Positions 38,401 to 50,701 of a stretch of DNA of 64,000 nt are shown piece after piece. The stretch comes from Pelecanus crispus. Lineage: Eukaryota; Chordata; Aves; Pelecaniformes; Pelecanidae. Within the stretch, counting starts at the first letter, position 1; each line of letters begins with the position of its first letter. Both the position numbers and the translations under genes were made by a program. Where the stretch lies: assembly GCF_030463565.1 (NCBI RefSeq), contig NC_134644.1, positions 151,739,967-151,803,966 on the forward strand. The letters are read 5' to 3'. Under the pieces are notes generated by a model. It saw only the letters and a program-made list of their open reading frames with translations. It searched no databases and was not told the DNA's origin.

Positions 38401-41400
38401 GTGCCAACGAGGAGGGCAGGCGGGCTGGGGATTTATTTCCTCTCACTTAAGACTTATCTTTCCAGACAGAAGGACACTAGATGAAAAATAAATAAGATGA
38501 TGAAGCACGAGAAAGAGGGAGAAGCAAACAGGTTGGGCAGGAGGTGCCGGAAATTCAGCAAAGCCTATCTGCAAGGTGTTGGCAGTTCAGAGTTCACTGG
38601 GGGTAAAACACAGAGTGGTAAGCCTTGACCTGGGAACTAATTACGTTAAATACATAGTGGTGAAACATACCCAAGGTTTTTAAGGAGCTGTCTGGTTTCT
38701 CACTTCAGAAAGAGGGCTGCTCAGTACCGCAGTGGCTTTAAGCGTGGGGAGAGCAGGTCGGGGCTGCTCCCGAGCCCTCCTCTCTGGGGCAACCCTTTAC
38801 CAGCTAAACATTCACGGTGCAGTAAAGAACCCACCTGGCCACCGCCGTGCCGAAGATCCCATGGCAGGCAGACAGCAGAGGGCATCAGGCAGGGGGGACT
38901 GTGGGTGTACAAACCTGCTCTCTGCCCCGTTTGGTCCCAAGCCTTGCCCTTATGTCTCTGACTGTCCAATTCCTTGTCACCAAGTAAGGTCACATGTGTG
39001 ATGGAGGACAGAAAAGGAGAAGGAGGCATGGCAGAGAGAAATGTGGTCCTAAAAAGATGCCTTTGCATGAATTTGGATGCTAAGGGCCAAGGCAGTAAAT
39101 CCTAATTAAAATTATATATAGTCTGAAAAGCAAAGACCTTGCAGAGTAAATGATTAACTTGGCAAGAAGGAGCAAAAGAGCCCCATAGCTGCCCATGAAC
39201 TGTTTACCAGAAGAAAACAGAGGGGCAGAGGAAGAGTTATTTCAGCATCTAGCAGCTGTGACAACTTCTGCGAAAGCAAGATACCTGTTCTGCAGGGAAA
39301 GGCTTGTCAACGTGACCTGAGAAAAAGGATGGTGTGGCTGTGACCAGTGTGCATTTGGGAAGTGCCGAAGAGTCCTGGCCGTGGAGCAGGAGCCAGCTGT
39401 GCCAGGTGCTGTTTGAGACCCCACCGGTGGATGTTGCAAAGGCAGCAATGGGCAGATGGGGAGAGACAAGGAGAACGATCTTTTGGGTAACTCTCTGGAT
39501 GGCCATTCTCTAAGTGATGAGCAGGGCCAGACAGTGTATGTGAAGGCTATACACTAGAGGAAGGGATGCTGCACAGAGGAGATGTCAAAGACCTGGAAAT
39601 AAGCATTCCTAAGAATCAGCAAGACTCCTAACTTAGACGAGGGGATCTAGATGGAGACCCAAACCGAGCCAAGGGCTCATGTACAAGCCAAAGGGAAAGA
39701 CAAGATACTGGTAGCAATGGAGAAAAGAGTAAGGGGTGAAGAGCTGTGGGTAGAAGGTAAGAATTTTCTGTCAGCAGTATGGAGCTACAGCTTTTGGCTA
39801 GGCATTCACATGGAAAGGTCAGAGAGAGGGGACTGAGATTTATTCTACAGTGAAGAGGCAAACTGAGGAGTTACTGTGAGTAAAAGTGGTAGCTGGCTCA
39901 TGTTTCTGAAGAGGAAAGACTTATACAGCTCTCCTAGAAAGCTGGCTGGAAATGGGGATGAGGAAAAGTCTGCCATAAGAATGGAGAGACTAGAAAATGG
40001 TAGCCATTGGAAGACAAAAAGAATATAAATAATAATGCTGGTTTTGATATACCTTCCTAAATGAAAAGAAGGGCTGTTTCTACACAATATGAATCCACAG
40101 ATTGGGATCCACCTCTCAAAATAGATGGGGTTTACTGTAGCTTAGGAAAAACAAGAGATGCCTATCTCAAAAGTACGTGATGTGTCTAGCACTCTGAAAT
40201 CTGGTAACTAAGAAACTGAACCAAGGGTAACCATTGGGATTATTTGTTTAATGTCTCTGCATACCAATTTGCCTGAAGCGTGGCTTGAGAGAGACCAATC
40301 TCAATAATGAAGAATCTTCATTTTAAGTTAAATTCTACACCATCTGTTTCATTATAATCTGCTTCCATTCACTCTCCAGGGGGACAGTAACAGCTTTACT
40401 TATTTTAAGAAGCTGGACAACTAACCTTCAGCAGGAATAACATTTCAATACTTTCTTGTAATCAGTTTTAGCAACTAAGCCAACGACCTCTTGGTAGTGC
40501 TCATACCTGCCCAAGAGCCAGAGCCATTTGCAAAGAAATTCTGGGAAGCAGCACTCTTTTTGGCTGTTGAGTTCATGGCTGACCTTTGGTTTTTTGGTGG
40601 CACTTCTCAATGTTCCCGTTCCTCTGTTCTAGTATCCTCTTGAACGGTGACTGCTTCGTTGAGCTTTCCTGTTCATTTCCTCCTGTGGAGTTCCCTGGAA
40701 GTGGAAGGACTTCCTTCCTCTCCCTGCCAGCTCTACAGCATGTGATCTGCTGGTGTCAAATTCTGGTCAAAAGCAGCTCATAAACATCCCTGCTGACAAC
40801 AAAGTCTCAGCATCAGCTTTGTTTAAGTTTCCATCTAGTTTTTCCCTTCCTGAGACACCAATTACATACAAGCCTGTTTGAGTATGTGGTGAGATGAATA
40901 TTGGGGTATCAACGCAGCATGTGGAGGTCTGGCATAGACATACCCAGAATAAGGAGGCATGGAAGAGGAAAAAAAAAACAGCCAAGGACTTAGCACATTC
41001 ATTACACTATTAGTTAGAGGGATGGTGTGTCGGTACTTGCAAAATATCTGTCACGGGTGCCATATAAAGCACAATGTCTTCGAGACATTGTTAGTTTACT
41101 GCCTTTAAATGGACCTTGACCATCATTAGCAATCAATCTCTTCTGAGCCAGCCTCAAGTGCTCAAAAGCAAACATTCCATGTAAGCAAATGCACAGTGAA
41201 TTATTCTTATCCCACCTCTCCCTCTCCTCCTTCCCTCACATGGGGCAGCTATCAAGGGAAGCTGTTTGTCCTTGCTGATCTCGTACAGAAATACAGACTC
41301 CCTGCCACTTCCCTGCTCCCAGCCCCAAGCTCCCCCACACACGCACCACGGCTGTCGGACTCCTCCAGGGGCCAACTTCGCTCACTTGCCGGCCAAAGTC

Positions 41401-42640
41401 AAAGGGATCGTTTTCTGTCGGGCTGCTGGGTTGACTGAGCTCATGAAAGTGCCCAATAAGCACCCGATGTGGGTGATGCTGGGGCACGCAGGTGGGAGCA
41501 GGGAAGGGAAGAGGGAGGCAGAAGGAAGACCACCTCGTCCTGGACAGCAAGTGCTAAAAACAGCTCTGCTGCCCCAGGGCCACGGCCGAAGGTCTGACAC
41601 TGAGCAAGTCTGGCGCAGGCACTTGGCACCAGGTGCTTTAGCCTGAATTCTCCTTCCTGACTAAAGCAAATACAAGCACTGATGGAAATCTGTCTCATGG
41701 TTTGGGCATTTCTGGAGTGTTTCTCTGGTGTGCAGCATTGCAGGAGGTTATTTTGCAGGTCTAACCCACTGCCCTCCCCCATAATGACACAGAGAGCCTT
41801 TCCTCTACCCAGCTGCCTATTTTCACAAAGCTTACAGCAACAGGATTGCCTTTAAGGTACCTCCCTTTCTGCAAATTTGGCTGTCTTCAGCCAAGGGGTT
41901 TAAAATTTTGGGCCTGGGGCCAGCTAGACACACCAAGTTATACCACTCATGTGGCTCCACGAGCCTCATTTCGAGAGGAAAGCAGGCTGGCGTCTGAGAG
42001 TACAGCCCCAGAAAGGACCTCTGCAAATGCGAGGTTGCTTCTATCCCTTCATAAGGAGTGAAAGGTGAAGTCTGGTCACCACCGACTAAAAATAGACAGT
42101 GCAATCAAGGCAGCATTAGCAGTTAGTAGTTTCACACTGGACAATTTTATTATGTGATTGCGTTCCTACCCATTCACCCACCCCAGCTGGGGAAGGGAGG
42201 GTGACACAGATGTTTGGGTCCTGAGAAAATGCCTGGAGCTGCAGAGCAAGCAAGCAAGACAATTAATTTCAGAAGTGTCTTAAAAGAATGGTTTCCAAAT
42301 CTCTGTCCATGAGGCACTAGCGTCTGTGAGGTCCAGCATCATATTGCCCACACAGCGTTTCCAATTAAAAGGCTTATGACAAAATAGCAGGAGAAATTTT
42401 GAGGATTGACAGTGACTGTAGTCCAAAAACATCTTATGACTTTATCAACTACAGTTTGTGAAGTCTGTCTCGGTACAGAACTGTATATGTTTTCTAGGAC
42501 AGACTAGTGCATCTCCTAGACATGCAGAAACTGTCTTCTAATTGATAGAGGTCAGTTAAACTGATTCTAGCAACATACGTGATTTATAGATTTTATTTTA
42601 AATATATTTTCTATATATTAATTATAATATATAGATTATA

Positions 42641-42671
42641 ATTTATAGATTTTATAGTAAAATCTATAAAT
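42641..42671. repeat. Perfect 14-bp inverted repeat with a 3-base loop
   Basis: The left arm (42641-42654, ATTTATAGATTTTA) and right arm (42658-42671, TAAAATCTATAAAT) are exact reverse complements separated by TAG. They sit inside roughly 100 bases of almost pure A/T (42585-42690) with several further TATAGATT-type motifs. It could extrude as a cruciform. I see no transposon-like duplication at its edges. Confidence 0.9.
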
Positions 42672-43536
42672 AAATCTTATATAAATCTTATCTTTTTTTC
42701 AAGCTAGCAGCTTTCTGCACATGCATGTAAATATTTAGCAAATGACAAAATTAAGTTCCTACTGACTTCAGTGATGTAGAATTCAATTATTACTTGAGAA
42801 AAGCACAGGCATGCTTTGTCTGTTTAGAAAGCAGTCCAGAAACTGGAAAGTTGTCCTCATTGGCTAGTGGCGGTTATGATCCAAACAGTGTCACATTCTT
42901 TCAGCTGCGTAACAGCTCATGCTTTCAGATGCATAATAGCAAATTCTTTGAGTGATTTACTGCAGCCGCAAAAAGCAGCTGTGTACTATTTCTTAACCTT
43001 TCTTAACATGGTCCTTAATAAGCAGTATTTCTTAGACCTCCTTAAGAAAAATATTCTCTTTTAGAATTGATGTGGTAAGAGCTAATAGCAGCAGTACGCA
43101 CCCTTTAGAAAATGTATCTAAGGGTTAAGCAATTTTTTCTAAAATCACAAACAGTTTAAATTTACTGTCTAAATACAAAATACAGCAAGTAAAATCTAGT
43201 CACAAATGTAAATTATTTTTCCCTCCATTTCTGTGCAGAGAAAAAAAGAGCTCCATTGCACAGAGACTATTCTGGTCAGTTCTCATGCTGCGCACAGCCC
43301 GCTGTGATACAAAATCTGAACTGTATCTCCTTCAACAACAGAAAGTGCCATTGCGTTATGCATTGCTGTAACAGAAAGTGAGTAATGACCAGAAGAATAA
43401 TTCTGAATACCAGCAGGACATATAGAAACATTTTAGACTTTTTTCTTTTTTTCAGAAGACATCATTCTTCAATTATTCTTTTGGTTGGAAATAAATACTC
43501 AGTTTTCACCCTTCAAAAGATCCACAAATAATTCAA

Positions 43537-43556
43537 AATAAAGCAACCATTTTATT
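43537..43556. terminator. Convergent poly(A) hexamers
   Basis: AATAAA reads on the plus strand at 43537-43542, and TTTATT (AATAAA on the minus strand) lies at 43551-43556, 8 bases further on. The minus-strand signal lies about 7.1 kb beyond the ZNF706 stop codon and could serve a very long 3' UTR or readthrough form. The plus-strand signal has no recognised gene before it. In AT-rich DNA such hexamers also arise by chance. Confidence 0.25.
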
Positions 43557-44629
43557 GCAAAATATGCAATGAGCATTTACAGCTAAAGAAAACATGTACA
43601 CCAAAAGAGAGTTAAAACCATTAGCAGGCAGTGGCTACTGGAACTTGAAGGCACATCAGGAATAAGAAGCTAAAAATTAAGGCCCATCCTGTCGGCCTGA
43701 GAGTATGCTATGCAATTAACATGCATTTGTTTTCCAGGCGTACTTACATTTTGCAAAGTACCATATAAGACACAAAGGCAGCTTGGGTATTACCCTGTTA
43801 CCAGTAAACAAAAGGTAAAGAAGACAGATACCATATATGTCTTCAAGGGGCTGGATGGCATCGGCATCCATACGGAAAAGAACAGACAGCAACGATTAAA
43901 GCTTAGGGACAGGCTTGAAAACCAGAGGAAGAAATTATCAGAATGATGTCTGGTGAAAAAGTCACTCAAGCATTTACTCTAATTAGTGCTATATAGCTTT
44001 ATATACAGCATAACAGCTATTGCACATTCAGGAGATTTATCAGGCCAGCCCGGTCTGTAGTGTCTTTCTCGCACTGCCAACATGTGGGTAAGTAAATACT
44101 TAGCACAGCTCGAACTTTAATGAGAAAATCTGCAGCTGTGACACGTTTGGGACCATGAACTGACCAGGATGGAGTATATATATAGCTTTCTGATAGCTTC
44201 ATGGTGGGCAAACTGTGCCAAAAAAACCCCAACAAAAAAACCTAAAAAGTATTTTCAAAGAGTTGGCCTCAGTGGTTGTGCAGTGTGTTGTAAGAGTTAA
44301 TGTGGATCCTGAGAGACAGACAGGTAACTCGGTTTTAGATGGCTCAAAAGTCGACAAAGTAACATCTTCATTAGTAGAGTCAAAAAACCAGCTCAGGTTC
44401 TAAAAGGCAGATACAAAGCTCGTAAGTATCTAGGGAAAGATGAAGTTAAGTGTAGGTACATTACTTGATGAGGAAGGAAAGAAAATGAAAGATTTACAAA
44501 TAAGTAACAAACAGCACTTTTGACTTCAGTCAAAAGTTAACTAAACAAAGCATGTTAAGAAGTTGAAAGACAAAGTATTCAGGGGACTCAGATGCTATTC
44601 AAGTTGGCAACAGCTGATTACCATTACCC

Positions 44630-45965
44630 TAGGATGCTCCAGCAAGCAGCCACGTCAGTGTGGACCATGAGTGTTGCTCTTTGAGAACTCACAGAGCGCA
44701 GAAAAGAGTCCAAGAGAGCAGTGGGACAAGCACAAGGAATTTAAAAAAACCCAGGGGACTCTGTCAGTCAACCCAAACCTGGAAAAAGGCTAGAATAATT
44801 TTTACAAAATCCTATTTGTAAACGCGTATGTAACCCAGCAACAGCCAGCCAACATGGATTTGTCAGGAACAAAGTATGCTGTACCCTTCTACCATCTATT
44901 TCCTTCCTCGTGAAAACTGGCCTGGTGGCCCCAGGCGCACAGGATCCCAAATCTCCCTGTTGCTGTAAAGGCCTTTGACATTCTCATTCTGTGAAGTCCT
45001 CACAGGTGAAATATGGGGCTCCAGCGCATACTGACCATAAGGAGACTCACAGCAGTACAAAATGCTCTCCAAGAGCAATTACCAAAGGCTTACTGGGAAC
45101 CTGGGGAGATACTCAAGCAGGGTGCTGCAAGGCTTTGCCTGGGATCTAGCCCATTCAGTGTGTTCATGAACTCAGACTATAGGCTAAAAGAGGACATCTG
45201 CAAGACTTCCCCATGATACCGTATTTGGATGAACTATAAACAGCATAGGAGAGAGGTCTAGAATGCTGGTATCTTGACCAGATTTGGTCTGAGATCCATT
45301 AGAGACAGGTATGCAGACACTAAATACATAGGCACAAAATCAAGATTATTAGTGGTACCGAAATGGATCTGGGGTGTTCGCAGACTAGGAACTGAATGCG
45401 ACTCAATGTGATGCTGTTGCAAAAAGGCAAATATAATTCCAGCGTGCGTTAATAGTACTAATGTATGTGAGTGCCAAAGTTAATTGTTCCAGCTGCTCTG
45501 CACTAGCCTCAGCCAGAACTTTGGGTTACATTTTGGACCATATGATTTAAGAGCACAGTCAAACTGGAGAGGATCCAGAGAAGAGCACCAACAATCGCTA
45601 GACTTAGAAGATGTGACCTATGAAGACTGATTCAATTAACTGGGTTTACTTAAAAGAGAAGACTAGAAGGAGAACATGATAGCACTGTTCAAACGGGGGC
45701 ACTATTCATCACATCTATTGCCAATAAGAACAGCAAGTAATTGACTTAACTCGCAGGGATAAACTCTTGCTGTGATAACTCTCCAGTTGCATAGTTCAAC
45801 AGTGGTACGCGCTGCTTACAAGGTCACGGGATCCCTTTTGTTGGAAGCTTTTAAGAGTTAGAGAAACACTTGTTAGTTACAGTCTTGGCAGATTTGATCC
45901 AATCTCAGAGCAAGGAGATGGACTAGGTAACTTTCTGAGATTTCCCTCAGTCCTTACTCCTCTGA
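44630..45965 (+). mobile_element. Old CR1 LINE fragment (reverse-transcriptase to 3' region)
   Basis: Segments match, from memory, the CR1 consensus of the kind common in turtles, crocodilians and birds. Visible pieces are CAACATGGATTTGTCAGGAA near 44850, GCTGTTGCAAAAAGGCAAAT near 45410-45440, and GGAGAGGATCCAGAGAAGAG followed by GACCTATGAAGACTGATT near 45560-45640. A GGAAGCTTTTAAGAGTTAGA piece lies near 45840. The order agrees with the element's 3' half, but heavy divergence and small deletions have destroyed the reading frame. The start is approximate and may lie further left. Confidence 0.82.
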
Positions 45966-48900
45966 AAGATCTCCAGCGTTTAGCAATGTTTCGCACACTG
46001 TTTGCGATTTTGTAACAGCTATGAACAGGGAACACACAAATATGTTTGCCATGCCATCAAAGTCCTGTATGGACCTTAACTTTATGCATGCAATGGACCG
46101 TATTGTTCAGAGCAAAACTGTGCCGTATTTCCTGAAAAACTTGAGACACTGCTTTAACAGATTCCTGTTGGTTACCAGTGTTGGGACAACTACAGATTCG
46201 TCCTTTCCCAGAAACCACAATGCTAAAAGCCATGTAAGAGAATTGTAAAATATACACCCAACCTATTCCACCTTTTTTTGAAAGCTACCAAGATAACACA
46301 ACTCCCTCAGAGAGTCTCTGTTGTGCCTTATCTATATAAAAACCGTAACACAATAGACAATGCATTAAAAAACCTCCAAATAATTTTCAAAACAGATAGC
46401 AAAATTCCCCAGACAGAACTTTACACCCCCCCACTGCCTGGACTAGCGCAACATCGCTGACGATGCTACAGAATATGGAAAATCACATGCTGAATACCAG
46501 TCCAAAGCTGAGTTTTTGGGCTGAATTCAAAGTCCACTGCAAAACCTGTAAGGTTCTAAGTAGGTAAATCAAAGGCCCCAAAATTACACACAGCAGAATG
46601 GGGCTGAGTAGACAGAAATACAAGCTCACCTTTACTTTGTTTATGGATTCTGCAGGACTAATCGAGTTGGGAAGACCACACTCTTATTAAAGCCAAATAC
46701 TCCCCATCTTGTTTCTGAGAAGACGGGAAACAAAACAGACCTCAAGCCTATCAGTATTTGATGATAAAAGAAATACCAGCTATTAGCTCTTCTTATCAAG
46801 ATGGGAAAACAGTTCAATATAGTTTACAAAAATGCTACAAATTCCTTCATTACTGCGTGGTTTGCAAACAGCCCCTGGTCGTTAGCTTTACTTGAGCTGA
46901 GGTGTTTTTCAGCTCAACAGCAAATAACCAAAAGGGGTGGTCTCCACGGACGTTTCAAGAGCACTGCAGAAAGCCAAGTATTTCCTTAAGGCTACATAGC
47001 AACCGTCTTCAACTTCTCTTTCAGATTTGTCACACAGCTTTTTGATAGCAAGAAACCAGAAACCCTTAGAGATAAGTACAGCAGAGGTACAGAAACTAGC
47101 CTAAGCAAGTCTGAGTAACACAAATTGCAAAACTGTTCTTGATTACTCAGTAGTCCCTGAGATGGCCTCATCATAATCGCATGTGCTAACTTTTACTCTG
47201 GGATCTAAAGCGAGACTTTTTTCCAAAACATTTTAAGCCATGCTTAAAATGTTATTTCAGATGCCATTTAAAGAGATTCCCAGAAGAGATGTGGGCTTCT
47301 GAAAATCCGTAATCACTTTTTAAAGTTGCTCCACAAGCATCCATGACAGCTGATGCCTATGCTGACAACGTAAGAACCCTTTACCTAAATGCTGTCCCTG
47401 CACAAAGATGATCTTTCTTAAGAGAACATGGGAAACTTCCCATGCCTATTTTTCTTTCTTGTAAAGATAGACAGCTTCAAGCTCCAGGACTGTCCACAGC
47501 CGGGAAATTAATTTTGTAAGTGCAATAATACTTGTTTTTAAAAGCAGGCAGGAAATATGACATTTTACATTTTAGGTTTTTAATTCTCTTTAATCAGACA
47601 CATTACAATGCACAACTGTGTCTTTAGCCAGGTAACAGGGTGCCATCCTTCAGATCAGGAAGAGGTGACGGAGAACTCCTAGTCCTTCCTCTGACCTTTT
47701 AGGTACAAGGGGTATTGCAGATACTCTAAATGAGGACGATTCCCACATTTAGTATAGCATTCCCCCTATACTTATAAAGCATTTATAACAATTCAGTCAT
47801 AGCTCTCCTTTATTTCTGTAATTGAGATTGCAGCTACTGCAGCTAGTCATCAAACTGAGGATCACCCTTGCCTTCTAATACATAAAAAAACCCATAATTT
47901 CATAGGGTATTTTCAACTTGAGCATCATAAAGTTTTGAAAATACAATTCTAACTGAAGTTAACCATCCCACTACTGATGCAGCTTTCCAGCTCTTCAGTG
48001 CTCATTAAGAGAGATTGATTATGAAACAAAATCTTTTTATTTAGTGCTACACAATTTGAATTGAAGGAATAGAACATATACTTCAGCTCAGGACCAAGCT
48101 ATAGGGATACATCCCAGAACATTTTCCAAAGTAAAACCAGATTACCAAATACCAATCAGTGCAAGAAACATCTTTATCCATTTGCACTCAGCGTATTTTT
48201 AGACAAACTACAGCATGAGAACATTTAAGTACCTCTCCCCCATACAGCACAAAGGTCGAGAGCACATTTCTTGCCTTGTGGGAGCCAGTTTGTCAGGATA
48301 TATGTATTGATAACATCGAAGAAAAATAAATGAAGCGTTACATTCTGATGTCAGGTGTACAAGTGCAGTAGAGGATTACTCTCAGAGAACAACATTATCT
48401 ATAAAAGTTAAGTGGTATACAGTTTATCCTGGAGTGACTATCGTACAGAGAAACTTTATGCCAAAGTAAGTATTTACAGAGATACTGTCACAGCAAAGAG
48501 GACAGGAAGCTAGTCTCACAGAAGTAGTTCAATAAAGAGCAAATGAGTGGACAAAGACAAAGGCTTTATATAATAAAATACCAAGTGCATTCTTTTAAGT
48601 GAATGAGTCTTTGAGACTATGGTCCTAGATTTTAGGAAGCCATCTGAAGGTCAGCTGTACAGTCCTGCTGCATAGCAAGGGTTACTTGGACTGCCAGAAT
48701 TTTTACATCCGTTGTAACCTCAGCAAACCACAGCAATTCTAATATTGCTTCTTACCACAAGGTCAAAACTAAAGCTCTTAAATAAGCCCCCTCCAAATGC
48801 CAAAGATGGGATTTTGTATAGCAGACCTTCTAGCACAATTCAGATGTTTCTCCACTACGTCTGTGCTGTGCATCTGGGATTAGAACTGAGCCCAGAACAC

Positions 48901-49753
48901 TTTAAGGGTAATTATGTTTAGCTGCTCAAATGTTCTTGGCCAGAGAGTTATTATCCAGCTTTTTCTTGTCAATGCAACTTTAATCACATCCGATTTCTTA
49001 AAGTAGCCATATTATTTTAGTTACTTTGGCTCTTTTCCACCAGGCTTATTTTAAGCTGGTTGTGAAGAAAGGTTATTAATGGCTGGCTATTTTACGTATT
49101 TCTTGAAGAGTTGCTACTGAAATAACCAGATGCATTTGAGGGGGAGCATGTGTGGTTGACTGCTCAAAATATTATTAAAAAAACCTTTTCAAATCAATTT
49201 TTCAACTAAGAGCAGAGTTGCTTTAACCTAATATTTGCGAGCATTTTTCAAGCCAGCATACCTAGAAGCATTCAATCCTGCCACCTCTCAGCCTCCTCAG
49301 CCATCTACCAAATACAAAGGACAACAAGCATAACGAGTCTCTCCAGTGCATGACTTCAAGGAACATGATCCCTCACAGTAAAGGAATCCCATTCGAAATG
49401 GCTTGCAGTATTAGACTCCAATACACAGGACAAAAATGTAGAAGGAAGTCTCACGATTCTCATGCAGCTTCTAGGGAGCCTGCTGCGCCTTGAGCCAACA
49501 ACTTGACTGCTAGTGACTGGGCTCAAGCAGGCAGCGCACCAAACAGTAAAATCTGAGCAGCTTCCTTCTTCACTTAAGATTAATTTACTGTAATGTACAT
49601 TACTTCCAGTGGAATGATACTGCTCACGTTTTGGCAGGATGGGGAAAATTCCACTTTGTCTTTTTTATTATTTTATAAGGCAGATAATGCAGAAAGTTGA
49701 AACAGAACTTCTACAAGGATTTAATCTGTGATATTGTAAAATCAAAGTACTAC
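45966..49753. other. AT-rich flank downstream of ZNF706, possible extended 3' UTR
   Basis: No coding sequence is recognised on either strand. For ZNF706, read right to left, this DNA lies 0.95-4.7 kb past the stop codon. A further minus-strand AATAAA (TTTATT at 48036-48041) could end a long transcript form. The stretch is AT-rich throughout and has no interspersed repeat that I can identify, which would suit a long 3' UTR, but nothing in the sequence proves transcription. Confidence 0.35.
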
Positions 49754-50701
49754 TTTATTAAATGAGTTATTTTACACAATATGAACATCAATATAATTAC
49801 AATTGTAAAAAATTTTTTATAACAAGTATGGACTGATTTTTCAGGATTTCCAAACAGGGCACAACTGTACATTTACATAGAATTGTCTTTGCATGAAGCC
49901 CAAGAGGGAACGGCATAAAAATATGAATGTTTCTGTAGCCCCTTCATTTTTGCTGATCAACAGTTTTAGAAAAGCAGCTGCAGGTTTGTTATGTAAGGTC
50001 TGACAGTAGAAGAGTCACTAGGTGCCATGATTTCACCTATAAAAAACAAGAATAACTCAGTTAAGCTGAACTGTTACACAATGCAGTTTACCTTTAGGTG
50101 GATGAAATACCGTAATACTGCTTTTTACCTCATTTCAGCCTTTTATTATAACCACTTTCAGTTACAGCCTAACAACTGGCTATTGGGAAATCTCTTCTAT
50201 AGTAAACACAGAGGTTAAGTTTTATATTTGAATGCAGAAAAAACTGCATTCACTTGCATAGCTTCACTTGCATAGTTTCAGGAACAAAAAGGCTCAATTG
50301 TTTGAAATATACTAAACAACTATTTCCATCACATGTTTTGTAGCAACAGATTGTATTTATTATACATATTTTGTTCAAAGCAAAACTAACATTTCAAAGC
50401 AAGAACCAAATAATAAAGTATTCCTACAACTCTAAGGATGACCATTTGCAATAGCATTAATCCCTTTTAAAACAACCTCCACGTACAGTGAAATGCCACA
50501 GCCCTTTCACCTACAGAAGTAATTAGCTTGCTTCTCCTGTGTAACAGTTCAGGGCTATAACTTTAACCTATAGTTAGTTTTCATATTAAAGAAAACGAAG
50601 CAAGTTTTAAGTCCCAGTTGGTGGTGGTAAAAAAACCTGATTCATAATATACCTTTCTTAGACAATAATTTAGAAATTAAGGTAATGACCTGTAGACAAC
50701 T
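49754..50701 (-). other. Probable ZNF706 3' UTR (one of several possible lengths)
   Basis: This runs leftward from the base after the ZNF706 stop codon to a minus-strand AATAAA (49754-49759). Nearer signals occur at 50142-50147 and 50356-50361, and a farther one at 48036-48041. Which of them is used cannot be decided from sequence alone. The DNA is AT-rich with T-rich runs on the mRNA strand, as is common in vertebrate 3' UTRs. A tandem 14-bp repeat (50249-50276) and a small TGCAG/CTGCA hairpin (50234-50248) lie within it. Confidence 0.4.
50249..50276. repeat. 14-bp tandem repeat in the putative 3' UTR
   Basis: TTCACTTGCATAGC (50249-50262) is followed directly by TTCACTTGCATAGT (50263-50276), so the two copies differ only at the last base. 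It may be simple slippage. Confidence 0.85.

Larger units (their letters stand above)
35491..44629. other. Noncoding interval, no gene recognised
   Basis: GC-rich DNA up to about 38 kb passes into purine-rich and then AT-rich DNA. A 159-codon plus frame (37269-37748) is AT-rich near its end, with TTTAATTACTGAATGGGTTA-type sequence, and looks more like a noncoding regulatory element than a protein. The purine-rich block 39000-40030 has no recognisable repeat or exon. Two signals near 43.5 kb and a palindrome near 42.65 kb are listed separately. Confidence 0.5.
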
